Positions 15,561 to 23,376 of a stretch of 41,554 nucleotides of DNA are shown here, piece by piece. The notes below the pieces were generated by a model. The model worked only from the letters and a program-made list of their open reading frames with translations, had not been told where the DNA came from and ran no database searches. Position 1 is the first letter of the stretch, and the number at the start of each line of letters is the position of its first letter. The position numbers were made by a program, and so were the translations under genes. Source of the stretch: DATHVR01 sp035461175 (GTDB lineage: Bacteria > Actinomycetota > Acidimicrobiia > Spongiisociales > ZC4RG35); contig DATHVR010000152.1 of assembly GCA_035461175.1 (NCBI GenBank), positions 1 to 41,554 on the forward strand, written 5' to 3'.

Positions 15561-16346
15561 GTGGAACTCCATCATCTGCAACTGGACGACCTGAAGATTG
15601 CCTACGCATCCGCCGGCGCAGGCGATCCCGTGCTCCTCGTCCACGGCGGACTGGGTGATCATCGGATCTGGAAGGAGCAGATTCCGCCCCTCGCCCGAGA
15701 CTTCACGGTGCTGGCGTGGGACGCGCCGGGCGGCGGCCGGTCCGGGGATCCTGCTCCGAATTTCACGATGACCGACTATGCCCGTTGTCTCGCATCGGTG
15801 ATCGACGACGCCGGGCTCGGACCGGCCCATTTGGTGGGGCACTCGTTCGGGGGCGCATTGGCACTGGCGCTGCATGCCGAGCGACCGGACACGGTCCGCA
15901 GCCTCACACTCGTCGGCGCCTACGCCGGATGGAAGGGGTCGCTGGGTGAGGCCGAGGCACAACGCCGGCTCGCAGCCGTGGTCCAGACCCTCGATGAGGC
16001 ACGCGAGGCTCCGGGCGACCTCTTCCTTGCCTCGCTGTTCGGGCGGGATCCGGATCCAGGGATGGTCGCGCTCGTCCGGCAGGTGATGGCAGACACCCGT
16101 CCGGCGGCGGGCGCCACGATGGCCCGGGCCTTCGCCGTGGCCGACCTAACAGGACACCTGCCCGCCATCGACGTCCCCACCCTGATCGTGCATGGCGAGA
16201 ACGACATCCGCGCCCCGCGGGCGGTGGCCGATGCGCTGCTGGCGGCCATCCCTGATGCCCGCCTGGTCGTGATCGAGGATGTCGGTCACGAGTCCTTCCT
16301 CTCGAGGCTCCGGGCGAATTCAACCGGGTGCTCACAGAGTTCCTGA
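15561..16346 (+). CDS. Alpha/beta hydrolase, C-terminus altered by a frameshift
   Basis: A 261-aa alpha/beta-hydrolase-fold protein: oxyanion motif VHGGLGD near 28-34, nucleophile elbow GHSFGG with S95, acid D215 in HGENDIRAP, and catalytic H243 in DVGHESF. The natural substrate is unknown. The start is taken as GTG 15561, with a G-rich sequence before it; an in-frame GTG at 15522 is possible. After SFLS the frame reads RLRANSTGCSQSS and stops at 16346, while the frame entered by a -1 shift at about 16302 reads EAPGEFNRVLTEFLSQVRD and stops at 16363, the normal end of this family. One base therefore seems missing near 16302. All catalytic residues lie before the shift, so activity could survive. 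Confidence 0.85.
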   Translation: MELHHLQLDDLKIAYASAGAGDPVLLVHGGLGDHRIWKEQIPPLARDFTVLAWDAPGGGRSGDPAPNFTMTDYARCLASVIDDAGLGPAHLVGHSFGGALALALHAERPDTVRSLTLVGAYAGWKGSLGEAEAQRRLAAVVQTLDEAREAPGDLFLASLFGRDPDPGMVALVRQVMADTRPAAGATMARAFAVADLTGHLPAIDVPTLIVHGENDIRAPRAVADALLAAIPDARLVVIEDVGHESFLSRLRANSTGCSQSS

Positions 16347-16420
16347 GTCAGGTGAGAGACTGAACCGGCAAGACAAGAAGAAGGCGGATCGCCCAGGGGT
16401 GGCGGAACCCCGCCGACTTA

Positions 16421-17452
16421 TCAGCCCGCCATCCCCGCCAATAGACGATCGACGTCGGCTTCGTCCACGTCTCGGTGGGTGACCAGGCGCCACGTTCCGG
16501 CGGCCGCGGTACCTGTGACGATCCCGCACGCGGCGAGGCGGTCCCGGATCTGGTCGACCGGAGCCGGCAGCGACGCCACGGTCACCGGAACGATGTTGGT
16601 CTCCAGCGACCCGGGATCCACCGTCCCCGGCCACCGCTCGGCCAGGCCTCGAGCCAGCTGCGCTGCCAGGTGATGGTCCTCCACCAGGCGAGCACGACCA
16701 GCCAGGGCCACCCGGGCGGCAGCCGCGATCACGCCGGCCTGGCGCATGCCGCCCCCCAGTCGCTTGCGGCGGTAGCGAACCTCGGCCATCAGCTCGGCCG
16801 AACCGCACACGATCGATCCGATCGGCGCCCCCAGGCCTTTCGAGAAGCAGAACTGGATGGTGTCGGCGGTGGCGGCGAGTTCGGCCGCCTCCACACCGAG
16901 TGCCTGGGCGGCGTTGAAGATCCGGGCACCGTCGATGTGAATGGAGAGGCCGTGGTCCCGGGCGCCTTCGCCGGTCTTGCGCATCACCGCGAGCGGGATC
17001 GCCCGTCCTCCCGCCAGGTTGTGGGTGTTCTCCCATGCCATGAGGCCGACGCGAGGAAACATCGAGCCGGCCAGTTCCATCACCGAGTCGATCTGCTCGG
17101 GGGTGATCTGGCCGCCGTCGGTGACGACCGTTCGCCACCCGATTCCGGCGTGAGCAGGCCCCCATCCCCTTTCCACGCTGCGGATATGGGCTCGTTCGTC
17201 GACCAGGACTTCCTCGCCGGGGGTGGTCTGGACCATGACGGCCAGCTGGTTCCCCATTGTCCCGGTGGGCACGAACACCGCTGCCTCCTTGCCGACCGTT
17301 GCCGCCGCCTCTTCCTCCAGGAGATTGACCGTCGGATCGTCGCCGTAGACGTCATCTCCTACAGGAGCCTCGGCCATCGCCCGGCGCATCTCGTCGGTGG
17401 GCCGGGTGACGGTGTCGGATCGAAAGTCGGCAGTGCCGTCGGAAAAAGCCAT
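16421..17452 (-). CDS. ltaE: Low-specificity L-threonine aldolase
   Basis: A PLP enzyme that cleaves L-threonine or L-allo-threonine to glycine and acetaldehyde. The 343-aa product has DFRSDTVTRPT at 9-19, the cofactor-binding D174 in IHIDGARI and the Schiff-base lysine K205 in CFSKGLGAPIGS, which are the signatures of this fold-type I family. Length is typical. It is a single gene, convergent with the hydrolase gene and about 105 bp downstream of the aminotransferase-side gap. Ribosome binding site is weak (TTTCGGGC). Confidence 0.93.
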   Translation of the reverse strand: MAFSDGTADFRSDTVTRPTDEMRRAMAEAPVGDDVYGDDPTVNLLEEEAAATVGKEAAVFVPTGTMGNQLAVMVQTTPGEEVLVDERAHIRSVERGWGPAHAGIGWRTVVTDGGQITPEQIDSVMELAGSMFPRVGLMAWENTHNLAGGRAIPLAVMRKTGEGARDHGLSIHIDGARIFNAAQALGVEAAELAATADTIQFCFSKGLGAPIGSIVCGSAELMAEVRYRRKRLGGGMRQAGVIAAAARVALAGRARLVEDHHLAAQLARGLAERWPGTVDPGSLETNIVPVTVASLPAPVDQIRDRLAACGIVTGTAAAGTWRLVTHRDVDEADVDRLLAGMAG

Positions 17453-17557
17453 GCCCGAAAGGCTAGGACCACTCCGAAGGCACGGAATCCAGCCTGGCCA
17501 CCGGCATCACCTTCGCCGCCCGGTCCGGGTCGCCCGTCGCGACCCGAGGGCGCCGGT

Positions 17558-18730
17558 TCACAGCCGGTCGAGAGCCCGCTTCAGGCTGCGGGTGGCCTGG
17601 GCGATGCGGTGCTCATTCTCGACCAGGGCGAACCGCACGAAGCCCTCCCCCGCCCCGCCGAACCCCACCCCCGGCGACACCGCCACCCGGGCCTTCTCGA
17701 GCAGGTGAAAGGAGAAGTCGAGCGAGCCCATGTCTGAATACGGGTCCGGGATGGGAGCCCAGACGAACATCGTCCCCCTGGGTGCCTCCACCTTCCAGCC
17801 CATCCGGGTGAGGCCGTCGACCAGCGTGTCGCGGCGCTTCCGGTAGATCTCGTTGACCTCCTCGACGTAGCCGTCGCCCTCGTTGAGGGCGATGATCGAG
17901 GCGATTTGGATCGGCTGGAAGGTGCCGTAGTCGAGATAGGACTTGAGCTTGCCGAGCGCCGCCACCGCCTCGGGGTTGCCCACCACGAACCCGACCCTCC
18001 AACCCGCCATCGAGTGGCCCTTGGTGAGCGTGTACAGCTCCACTCCGACCTCCTTCGCTCCCGGCACCTGCAGCATCGAGGGCGGCACGAACCCGTCGAA
18101 GGCGACGTCGGCATAGGCGAAGTCGTGGACGAGGAACACGCCGTGGTCGTGAGCGAACCGGACCAGGCGTTCGAAGAAGTCGAGATCGACGCAATGAGTG
18201 GTGGGGTTGTGGGGGAACGAGACGATGATGACCCGGGGCCGGGGCCAGGCGTTGCGGAACATTCGCTCCAGGACCTCGAAGTAGTCCTCCTCCGAGCTGA
18301 TCGGGGCTCGCCTCACCTCGGCTCCGGCCAGGACCGGGGCGTAGATGTGGATGGGATAGGACGGGTCGGGAACGATGGCGGCGTCTCCCGGTTGCACCAG
18401 GGTCCAGAGCAGGTGGGATAGCCCCTCCTTGGCACCGATGGTGGTGATGGCCTCGGTATCGGGGTCGAGCGTGACCCCGAAGCGCCGCAGGTAGCGGTCG
18501 GCCACCGCCTTGCGCAGATTGGGGATCCCCCGCGACGACGAATAGCGGTGATTGCGCGGGTTGCGGGCGGCCTCGACCAGCTTGTCGACGACCTGCGGCG
18601 GGCTGGGGATGTCGGGGTTGCCGAACCCGAGATCGACGATGTCCTCGCCGTTGCGCCGCGCCGCCAGCTTGCGATCGTTGACCAGCCCGAAGACATACGG
18701 CGGGAGATGTTCGATCCGACGAAACTCCAT
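17558..18730 (-). CDS. Class I/II aminotransferase, AlaC/LL-DAP aminotransferase-like
   Basis: A 390-aa fold-type I PLP aminotransferase: DLGFGNPDIPSP at 33-44, PDPSYPIH at 121-128, SFPHNPTTHC at 171-180, D203 and the Schiff-base lysine K237 in YTLTKGHSMAGWRVGF. The opening MEFRRIEHLPPYVFGLV is characteristic of the AlaC (glutamate-pyruvate aminotransferase) group; LL-diaminopimelate aminotransferase and MetC-linked homologues are close, so the substrate is uncertain. The start is the ATG at 18730; the frame stays open further upstream through repeat sequence, but that part is not protein-like. Confidence 0.9.
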   Translation of the reverse strand: MEFRRIEHLPPYVFGLVNDRKLAARRNGEDIVDLGFGNPDIPSPPQVVDKLVEAARNPRNHRYSSSRGIPNLRKAVADRYLRRFGVTLDPDTEAITTIGAKEGLSHLLWTLVQPGDAAIVPDPSYPIHIYAPVLAGAEVRRAPISSEEDYFEVLERMFRNAWPRPRVIIVSFPHNPTTHCVDLDFFERLVRFAHDHGVFLVHDFAYADVAFDGFVPPSMLQVPGAKEVGVELYTLTKGHSMAGWRVGFVVGNPEAVAALGKLKSYLDYGTFQPIQIASIIALNEGDGYVEEVNEIYRKRRDTLVDGLTRMGWKVEAPRGTMFVWAPIPDPYSDMGSLDFSFHLLEKARVAVSPGVGFGGAGEGFVRFALVENEHRIAQATRSLKRALDRL

Positions 18731-18740
18731 CGGCCCCAGC

Positions 18741-18826
18741 GTAGGCGGAGAGTGAGTGGCGAGCGGCGGGGTGAGTGGTGTCTGGTGAATGGTGAGTGGT
18801 GAGTTGGCGGTCGGAGGTCGGAGGTG
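18741..18826 (+). repeat. GTGAGTGG-type interspersed repeat with heptamers
   Basis: A run of GTGAGTGG-like words (GGTGAGTGGTG, GGTGAATGG, GTGAGTGGTGAG) leads into TCGGAGG TCGGAGG and abuts the palindrome at 18828. It has the same order (GT-rich block, heptamers, palindrome) as the element at 2295-2409. It fills the region upstream of the aminotransferase gene. Confidence 0.7.
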
Positions 18827-18827
18827 C

Positions 18828-18866
18828 TTTTCGCGACAGAATTGGCGCGCAATTCTGTCGCGAAAA
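18828..18866. repeat. Interspersed palindrome, copy 2 (perfect)
   Basis: Perfect 17-bp arms TTTTCGCGACAGAATTG (18828-18844) and its complement (18850-18866) flank a GCGCG spacer. The sequence matches copy 1 at 2362 and the half-copy at 41535. The remaining gap to 19029 holds a second hairpin, TTCGAGGC-TCC-GCCTCGAA (18918-18936), but no gene that I can support. Confidence 0.85.
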
Positions 18867-19029
18867 TCCTCTGAGAGACCACCGACGAGGCGGAAGCAGT
18901 CGGGCGACCGGCGTCTGTTCGAGGCTCCGCCTCGAAACAACCGACGAGACGCGCAGATACGAGGTCAGGTCCAGGCGCGTCACCGGACGGGGTCAGGGAG
19001 GCGAAGCCGGCCCCGAACCCGCCCGACCA

Positions 19030-19452
19030 TCAACCAGTTAGGCGGTCGACCCAGCTGCGGATACGGGAGGGGATCAGTTGACCGACAGAATCGAGAACGG
19101 AACGAACCATGTCGAGGAGGTCCTGGGGCCCATCCCAGTGCTCGAGCACCACCTCTTCGCCGGCCTGGTCGACCAGGTGGCTGACGGCGTAGGTCACGAG
19201 CAAGACGTCATCGGCCATCCCCACCACCGGCACGAAATCGGAGATGAGATCGACCGGAGAGGCCATGTAGGCCAACATGGCGCCGACCAGCAGCTTGGAC
19301 CGGCGGGGGACGCGGGGATCCTTCATCAAGCGAAGCAGCAGCTTGACGATGTTGGGCAACAGCAGACTGAGGTCTCGCACCAGTGTCCGGATCTGGACGG
19401 CGGTGCCCCCGCGGGGTGGGATCACCTCGTCGGGCCGGATCGTGTCACTCAT
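19030..19452 (-). CDS. DUF1232 (YkvA-like) protein
   Basis: A 140-aa protein with the DUF1232/YkvA core at about 40-95: PRVPRRSKLLVGAMLAYMAS followed by PVDLISDFVPVVGMADDVLL, with the conserved PxDLIPD-like motif (here PVDLISD) and a hydrophobic hairpin. Function is unknown; the family is membrane-associated and widespread. The ATG at 19452 overlaps the ROK kinase stop (ATGA), so it is the last gene of that operon. Confidence 0.88.
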   Translation of the reverse strand: MSDTIRPDEVIPPRGGTAVQIRTLVRDLSLLLPNIVKLLLRLMKDPRVPRRSKLLVGAMLAYMASPVDLISDFVPVVGMADDVLLVTYAVSHLVDQAGEEVVLEHWDGPQDLLDMVRSVLDSVGQLIPSRIRSWVDRLTG

Positions 19453-20342
19453 GGCTTCTGCTCCTCGCCGGCGCGGATGGCGGCTCCGATGGCGCCGGCG
19501 TCGGCCCCCAAGATACCCGCCGTCAGGGCCAACGATCGACGGTGGGGAGCGCCCTCGGTGCCCGCGAGCCGGGCCCGGGCCGAACCGAGCAGAAGGTCTC
19601 CCGCTGCCGCCGCCGCCCCGCCCACCACCACCACGGCGGGGTCGAGCGTCAGGACCAGCGCCTCTACCCCGACTGCCAGCCAGCGACCGGCTTCGGCCAG
19701 CACGTCCACCGCCCCGGTGACACCGGCCCGAGCGGCCTCCACCAGATCGCCGGCCGAGGCGGTGTCTCCGAGCAGGCGCCGCGCCTCGGCGTCCAGGCGC
19801 CGACCCGAAACCCTGGTCTCCCAGCATCCCTGCCGTCCGCAGGGACACCGATCTCCCCCCGGATCGACCGTGACGTGACCGACTTCTCCCGCAAAACCCA
19901 TCCCCCGGTAGATCTGCCCGCCGATCACGATGCCCATCCCGATTCCGGTGCCGAGCGTGAGCATGACGACCGGGTCGGCGCCGGCCGCCGCTCCGATCCG
20001 GCTCTCCGCCAGGGCGGCCAGGTTGGCGTCGTTGTCCACCGTGACGTCCACCCCGAGCCGCTGGCGGAGCGGTCCCGCCACGGCGACGTCCTCGCCGGGG
20101 AGATGAGGGCCCCACACGAGGGTCCCCGTCTCGACGTCGACGAGTCCGGCCAACCCCACTCCCAGCGGATCGCCCTCACCCAGAGACAGAGCCAGTTCGG
20201 CGATGGCGACCACGACCTCTTCGTCGGTGGCGGGGGTGGGGCGCTCAGCCCGGTCCGCCACCCGGTCGGCGAGGAGACGCACCGCCTTGATGCGAGTCCC
20301 ACCCACGTCCACTCCCACCGCTCCGGGACCGGATCGGCTCAT
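19449..20342 (-). CDS. ROK family sugar kinase (glucokinase-like)
   Basis: A 297-aa ATP-dependent sugar kinase of the ROK family. Seen: phosphate loop VDVGGTRIK at 11-19, the catalytic D105 in VDNDANLAA, LTLGTGIGMGI at 128-138, sugar-binding GEVGH at 152-156, and the zinc-binding CPCGRQGCWE with C166, C168 and C173. Glucose is the likely substrate because actinobacterial glucokinases are of this type; other hexoses or N-acetylmannosamine are possible. It lies between a 63-aa gene and a DUF1232 gene, with 4-bp overlaps on both sides. Confidence 0.92.
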   Translation of the reverse strand: MSRSGPGAVGVDVGGTRIKAVRLLADRVADRAERPTPATDEEVVVAIAELALSLGEGDPLGVGLAGLVDVETGTLVWGPHLPGEDVAVAGPLRQRLGVDVTVDNDANLAALAESRIGAAAGADPVVMLTLGTGIGMGIVIGGQIYRGMGFAGEVGHVTVDPGGDRCPCGRQGCWETRVSGRRLDAEARRLLGDTASAGDLVEAARAGVTGAVDVLAEAGRWLAVGVEALVLTLDPAVVVVGGAAAAAGDLLLGSARARLAGTEGAPHRRSLALTAGILGADAGAIGAAIRAGEEQKP

Positions 20343-20530
20343 TCGATGTCGATGCGGACCCGGGTGGGAGCTTCGGCGCCTTCTTCGGAGGCGTCCTGGT
20401 GTCCGACCCGGGCGAGTTCGTCCACGAAGGCTTCCACGGCCCGAAGGCCTTCGACTCCGGCCTTGAGGAGGTGGAACGCCGCTCGCCGGGTGGCGCGACG
20501 CAGGGCGGCAGCGGTCTCGGACTCGTTCAC
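20339..20530 (-). CDS. Small 63-aa helical protein
   Basis: A 63-aa protein with one long amphipathic helix (about 5-43, ETAAALRRATRRAAFHLLKA) and an acidic tail. It is coupled at both ends: its GTG at 20530 overlaps the ArsA stop and its stop overlaps the ROK start. This double overlap and a plausible composition support a real gene. I recall similar short genes beside actinobacterial ArsA-like ATPases, but no function is known. Confidence 0.75.
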   Translation of the reverse strand: MNESETAAALRRATRRAAFHLLKAGVEGLRAVEAFVDELARVGHQDASEEGAEAPTRVRIDIE

Positions 20531-21696
20531 GAGGTGTCCCCGAAGCGGATGGCGAGGTGCCCTTCTTCCAGCTTGGCGCCGGCGACCTCCCGGCGACGCA
20601 GCGTGTCGGGGAGGATGAACGAGCGCCGGTAGGGGCCCACGGTCACGTACAGCTCGTTTCCCTGGCGGTAGACGTCGAGCTCGTCCTTGCGGGCGAAGGG
20701 AACCTGCATCTCGAGGATGAGTTCACCGTCGGTCTCGGACACCTGGAAGGGACTGTGGGCGGCGTAGTCGTCGATGGGGTCGGAGTCCCCATACAGCTCG
20801 GCCGCCATCAGCCGCAGCTGGTCGAGGCCGATCATCTCGTCGTCGAACAGGCGGAGGCGGAGGCGGGGTATGTCGGCGAAGCCCTCGTCGACGGCGGCCA
20901 GATGGGACTTCTGGATGGTGCGCCAGCGGGCGAAGTAGGGGTCGGAGACCTCGTCGGGCAATACCCGGTTGACGACCACCCCGTCGACCCCGTACCCGAA
21001 CAGAGACAGGTAGGTGAAGGTGCGGCGGGCCTCGTCGATGACCATCTTCTCGGGGTTCACCACCAGGCGGGCCGAGGTCACCTCGGGCTGGCTCAGAAGC
21101 TGTTTGACCTCGTCGATCCCACCGAAGATGGTCTCGGCGGCATCGAGCACCTTTTCCTCGGGCACCGGCAGGTCGGTGAGCCGGGAGAGGAAGGGGCGGG
21201 CGGCGCGCAGGATGCGCCGTTCGGTGGGGAGGATCTTCTCGAAGTACCACGACAAAACCTCGGGCAGTGACAGCAGGCGCAGGGTCTCGGCGGTGGGGGC
21301 GCAGTCGACGATGATCGTGTCGAACTCGCCGGATCGGGCGTGGCGATTCACCTCGAGCAGGGCGAACAGCTCGTCCATACCCGGAAAGACCAGGAATTCC
21401 TCGGCTTCGATCCCCGAAACCCCTCCCCAGTCGAAAACGTTCATGATCTGATCCCGGATCGATCCCCAGTAGCGATCGAGCTGGCGCTGGGTGTCGATCT
21501 GCTGTCCGAAGAGGCCGGGAACCACCTCGAGCGGGTCGTCGGTGAGCTCCAGATCGAGGGCGTCGGCGAGCGAGTGCGCGGGATCGGTGGACGAGATCAG
21601 GACCCGGCGTCCCCTGTCGGCGGCGGCGACGGCAGTGGCGGCGGCCACCGTGGTCTTGCCTACCCCTCCCTTGCCGGTGACGAGGACGATCCGCAT
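20527..21696 (-). CDS. ArsA/Get3-like ATPase with C-terminal HSP20-like domain
   Basis: A 389-aa P-loop ATPase of the ArsA/GET3 group. The deviant Walker A is GKGGVGKTT at 8-16, followed by STDPAHSLADAL (switch I) near 36-47 and VDCAPTAETLRLL (switch II). About 80 C-terminal residues (FQVSETDGELILEMQVPFARK to the end) form an HSP20-like beta domain, an arrangement seen in actinobacterial and plant ArsA-like proteins. No metal-binding Cys cluster of true arsenite pumps is seen, so the role may be in protein targeting or cofactor handling rather than arsenic. It starts at ATG 21696, 7 bp after the SRPBCC gene. Confidence 0.92.
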   Translation of the reverse strand: MRIVLVTGKGGVGKTTVAAATAVAAADRGRRVLISSTDPAHSLADALDLELTDDPLEVVPGLFGQQIDTQRQLDRYWGSIRDQIMNVFDWGGVSGIEAEEFLVFPGMDELFALLEVNRHARSGEFDTIIVDCAPTAETLRLLSLPEVLSWYFEKILPTERRILRAARPFLSRLTDLPVPEEKVLDAAETIFGGIDEVKQLLSQPEVTSARLVVNPEKMVIDEARRTFTYLSLFGYGVDGVVVNRVLPDEVSDPYFARWRTIQKSHLAAVDEGFADIPRLRLRLFDDEMIGLDQLRLMAAELYGDSDPIDDYAAHSPFQVSETDGELILEMQVPFARKDELDVYRQGNELYVTVGPYRRSFILPDTLRRREVAGAKLEEGHLAIRFGDTS

Positions 21697-21703
21697 CGGC
21701 GGC

Positions 21704-22147
21704 TCACGCCTCCTGTTCCTGGACGCGTCGGCGCAGGCCGCGCAGGGCGGTGGTGACGATCTGCTTCTCGGCCTGGCGCCGGATGAACCCCGGGACCTTG
21801 AAGGCCGGGTCAACGCTGAAGGCGTAGACCACCTCGGTGGCGCCATCATCGGTCTCGGTGAAGGTATAGGAGCCTTCGAGCATGTTGAGGTCGGGACTGG
21901 GATCCGCCTTCCAGCTCATCCGGTGAGGCGGGTCGTAGTCATAGACGAGTTCGTAGGCGATCTCTTTGACGAATCCCTCCAGCACGAAAGCGGCCCGGTG
22001 CGGCCGGCCCTCGTCGTCGGTCTCCAGCACCTCTACCTGTTTGACGCCGCTGGCCCACTCGGGATAGGTCTCGATGTCGACCGCCACCGCGAAGATGTCG
22101 GCGGGGTCGGCATCGATCTCGATGGACTGGACGGTGCTCTCGGTCAC
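21704..22147 (-). CDS. SRPBCC (polyketide cyclase/dehydrase-like) protein
   Basis: A 147-aa START/Bet v1-like protein with the family pattern SIEIDADPADIFAVAVDIETYPEWASGVKQVEV, a ligand-cavity beta sheet and the C-terminal long helix KVPGFIRRQAEKQIVTTAL. Such proteins bind hydrophobic ligands. The GTG at 22147 gives the normal family start; GAGGAG lies 10 nt upstream. The pairing with an ArsA-like ATPase gene is, as I recall, also found in mycobacteria (Rv2185c-Rv2184c), which suggests a shared function. Confidence 0.88.
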   Translation of the reverse strand: MTESTVQSIEIDADPADIFAVAVDIETYPEWASGVKQVEVLETDDEGRPHRAAFVLEGFVKEIAYELVYDYDPPHRMSWKADPSPDLNMLEGSYTFTETDDGATEVVYAFSVDPAFKVPGFIRRQAEKQIVTTALRGLRRRVQEQEA

Positions 22148-22217
22148 TGTGGGACAACTCCTCGATCTGGCGGCCCGTGGGGGGATGGCGAGAACTGGCT
22201 CGTCGGCCATTCTAATC

Positions 22218-22240
22218 GGTGCTTGCTGGTAGCAAGCACC
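22218..22240. terminator. 9-bp perfect hairpin after the metallophosphoesterase gene
   Basis: GGTGCTTGC (22218-22226), loop TGGTA, GCAAGCACC (22232-22240) lies 14 bp beyond the metallophosphoesterase stop and about 70 bp before the SRPBCC start. It is the strongest hairpin between two same-strand genes here. The minus-strand side has GATTAGAAT, not a T run, so it may be Rho-type, partial or an mRNA-stabilising structure. Confidence 0.5.
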
Positions 22241-22253
22241 GCCTCACGGGTGG

Positions 22254-23033
22254 CTAGCCGGGGAAGTCGGCGGCCGGATCGAAGTGGAATGGGCGCCGGG
22301 TGGCCCGGAAATAGCCCACGTTCTGGCACAGGGTGTGGCCCACCCGCCAGCGGGTGGCCTGGGGCTGGTGGACGTCGCCGAAGAAGTGGAGTCGCGGCTG
22401 GTAGCGATGCAGGTAGTCGAGGATCGGGACCGAGGAACGTTCCAGCCGTCCGGTGATCACGTCCCGGTGCAGAGGACCGACCCGGGGGCTGAGGTGGGTG
22501 CAGAGTACGTCGACCGGGCCCAGGCTCTCGAGCTTGTCGGTCATCTCCCGGTCGGTCACCTCGCCCTCGGCATGGACCGGAGTCGAGATCCCACCGCCGA
22601 CGAAGCCGAAGACCAGTCCGTCGATCTCGACCCGGTCGCCATCGACGAAGCGCATACCCTCGGGGAGGGCGGCCTGGAGCATTTCGGGACGATCGACATT
22701 TCCGTAGGTGACGTAGCCGGTTCCCTGGTCTAGGGCGGTCCGGCATTCCTCGTACTGGGCCTGGGCCGCTTCCCGCATTGCCCTTCGAACCTCGCAAGCG
22801 CGTTCTTCCGACAACTCCGACCACAGGCGTCGCATCCCCGAGTAGTCCGAGTCGCCCCGCCGTGCCGAGACCTGACGCCCGAAGGCATCGCCCATCACGT
22901 CCGCGATGATGCCCTCGCCCGTTCGGTAGTCGAGGAGGTTGATGAGATCGCCCAGGACGAGCAGTGTCTCGCCGGAGGCGGCCAGGCCGGCCAGCGCCTC
23001 GAACTCCCCGTGGATGTCGGAGACGATCAGCAC
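22254..23033 (-). CDS. Metallophosphoesterase
   Basis: A 259-aa calcineurin-like phosphoesterase with the metal-binding motifs in order: SDIHGE at 5-10, VLGDLINLLD at 26-35, YGNVDRPE in the middle, CTHLSPRVG and FFGDVHQP towards the C-terminus. The substrate cannot be inferred; relatives cleave nucleotides, lipids or UDP-sugars. It starts with GTG 23033, adjacent to the TAG of the upstream membrane-protein gene with no spacing. Confidence 0.9.
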   Translation of the reverse strand: MLIVSDIHGEFEALAGLAASGETLLVLGDLINLLDYRTGEGIIADVMGDAFGRQVSARRGDSDYSGMRRLWSELSEERACEVRRAMREAAQAQYEECRTALDQGTGYVTYGNVDRPEMLQAALPEGMRFVDGDRVEIDGLVFGFVGGGISTPVHAEGEVTDREMTDKLESLGPVDVLCTHLSPRVGPLHRDVITGRLERSSVPILDYLHRYQPRLHFFGDVHQPQATRWRVGHTLCQNVGYFRATRRPFHFDPAADFPG

Positions 23034-23351
23034 CTAGGTCGGCTCCGCCCCGACATCCTCGTCGGCGACGTCCCGATCGACCCAGCCGGCGTACCAGGCC
23101 GCGCCTGCCGCTCCCGCCGCCGCCAGCACCAGCGCCAGTGGCCAGGCGATGTCCCGGGGCGAGAACTCCGCCGACATCCCCGCCATCCCGAAACCGACCA
23201 GGGCGGCCACGATTCGTCGCCCGGGGACGCCGAAACGCTGTTCGGGGTCGATGGTGGGCCGATCGATGTTGAGGGAGAAGGCGCGCGCCATGATCCAACC
23301 GAGGAGGGCGACGATGCCCACTACGAGCACGACGGCGTAGACCTTGACCAC
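23034..23351 (-). CDS. Uncharacterised membrane protein, 105 aa
   Basis: A 105-aa protein with three likely membrane segments (about 4-24, 46-60 and 68-86), a short Arg-rich cytosolic loop with DRPTIDPEQRFG and an acidic C-terminus. No family recognised. GTG at 23351 is the likely start, but lacks a clear ribosome binding site. It lies 25 bp downstream of ilvD and directly before the metallophosphoesterase gene, so it is probably co-transcribed with both. Confidence 0.72.
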   Translation of the reverse strand: MVKVYAVVLVVGIVALLGWIMARAFSLNIDRPTIDPEQRFGVPGRRIVAALVGFGMAGMSAEFSPRDIAWPLALVLAAAGAAGAAWYAGWVDRDVADEDVGAEPT

Positions 23352-23376
23352 GATGGAGGAGGTTAGGCCGGGCCGC

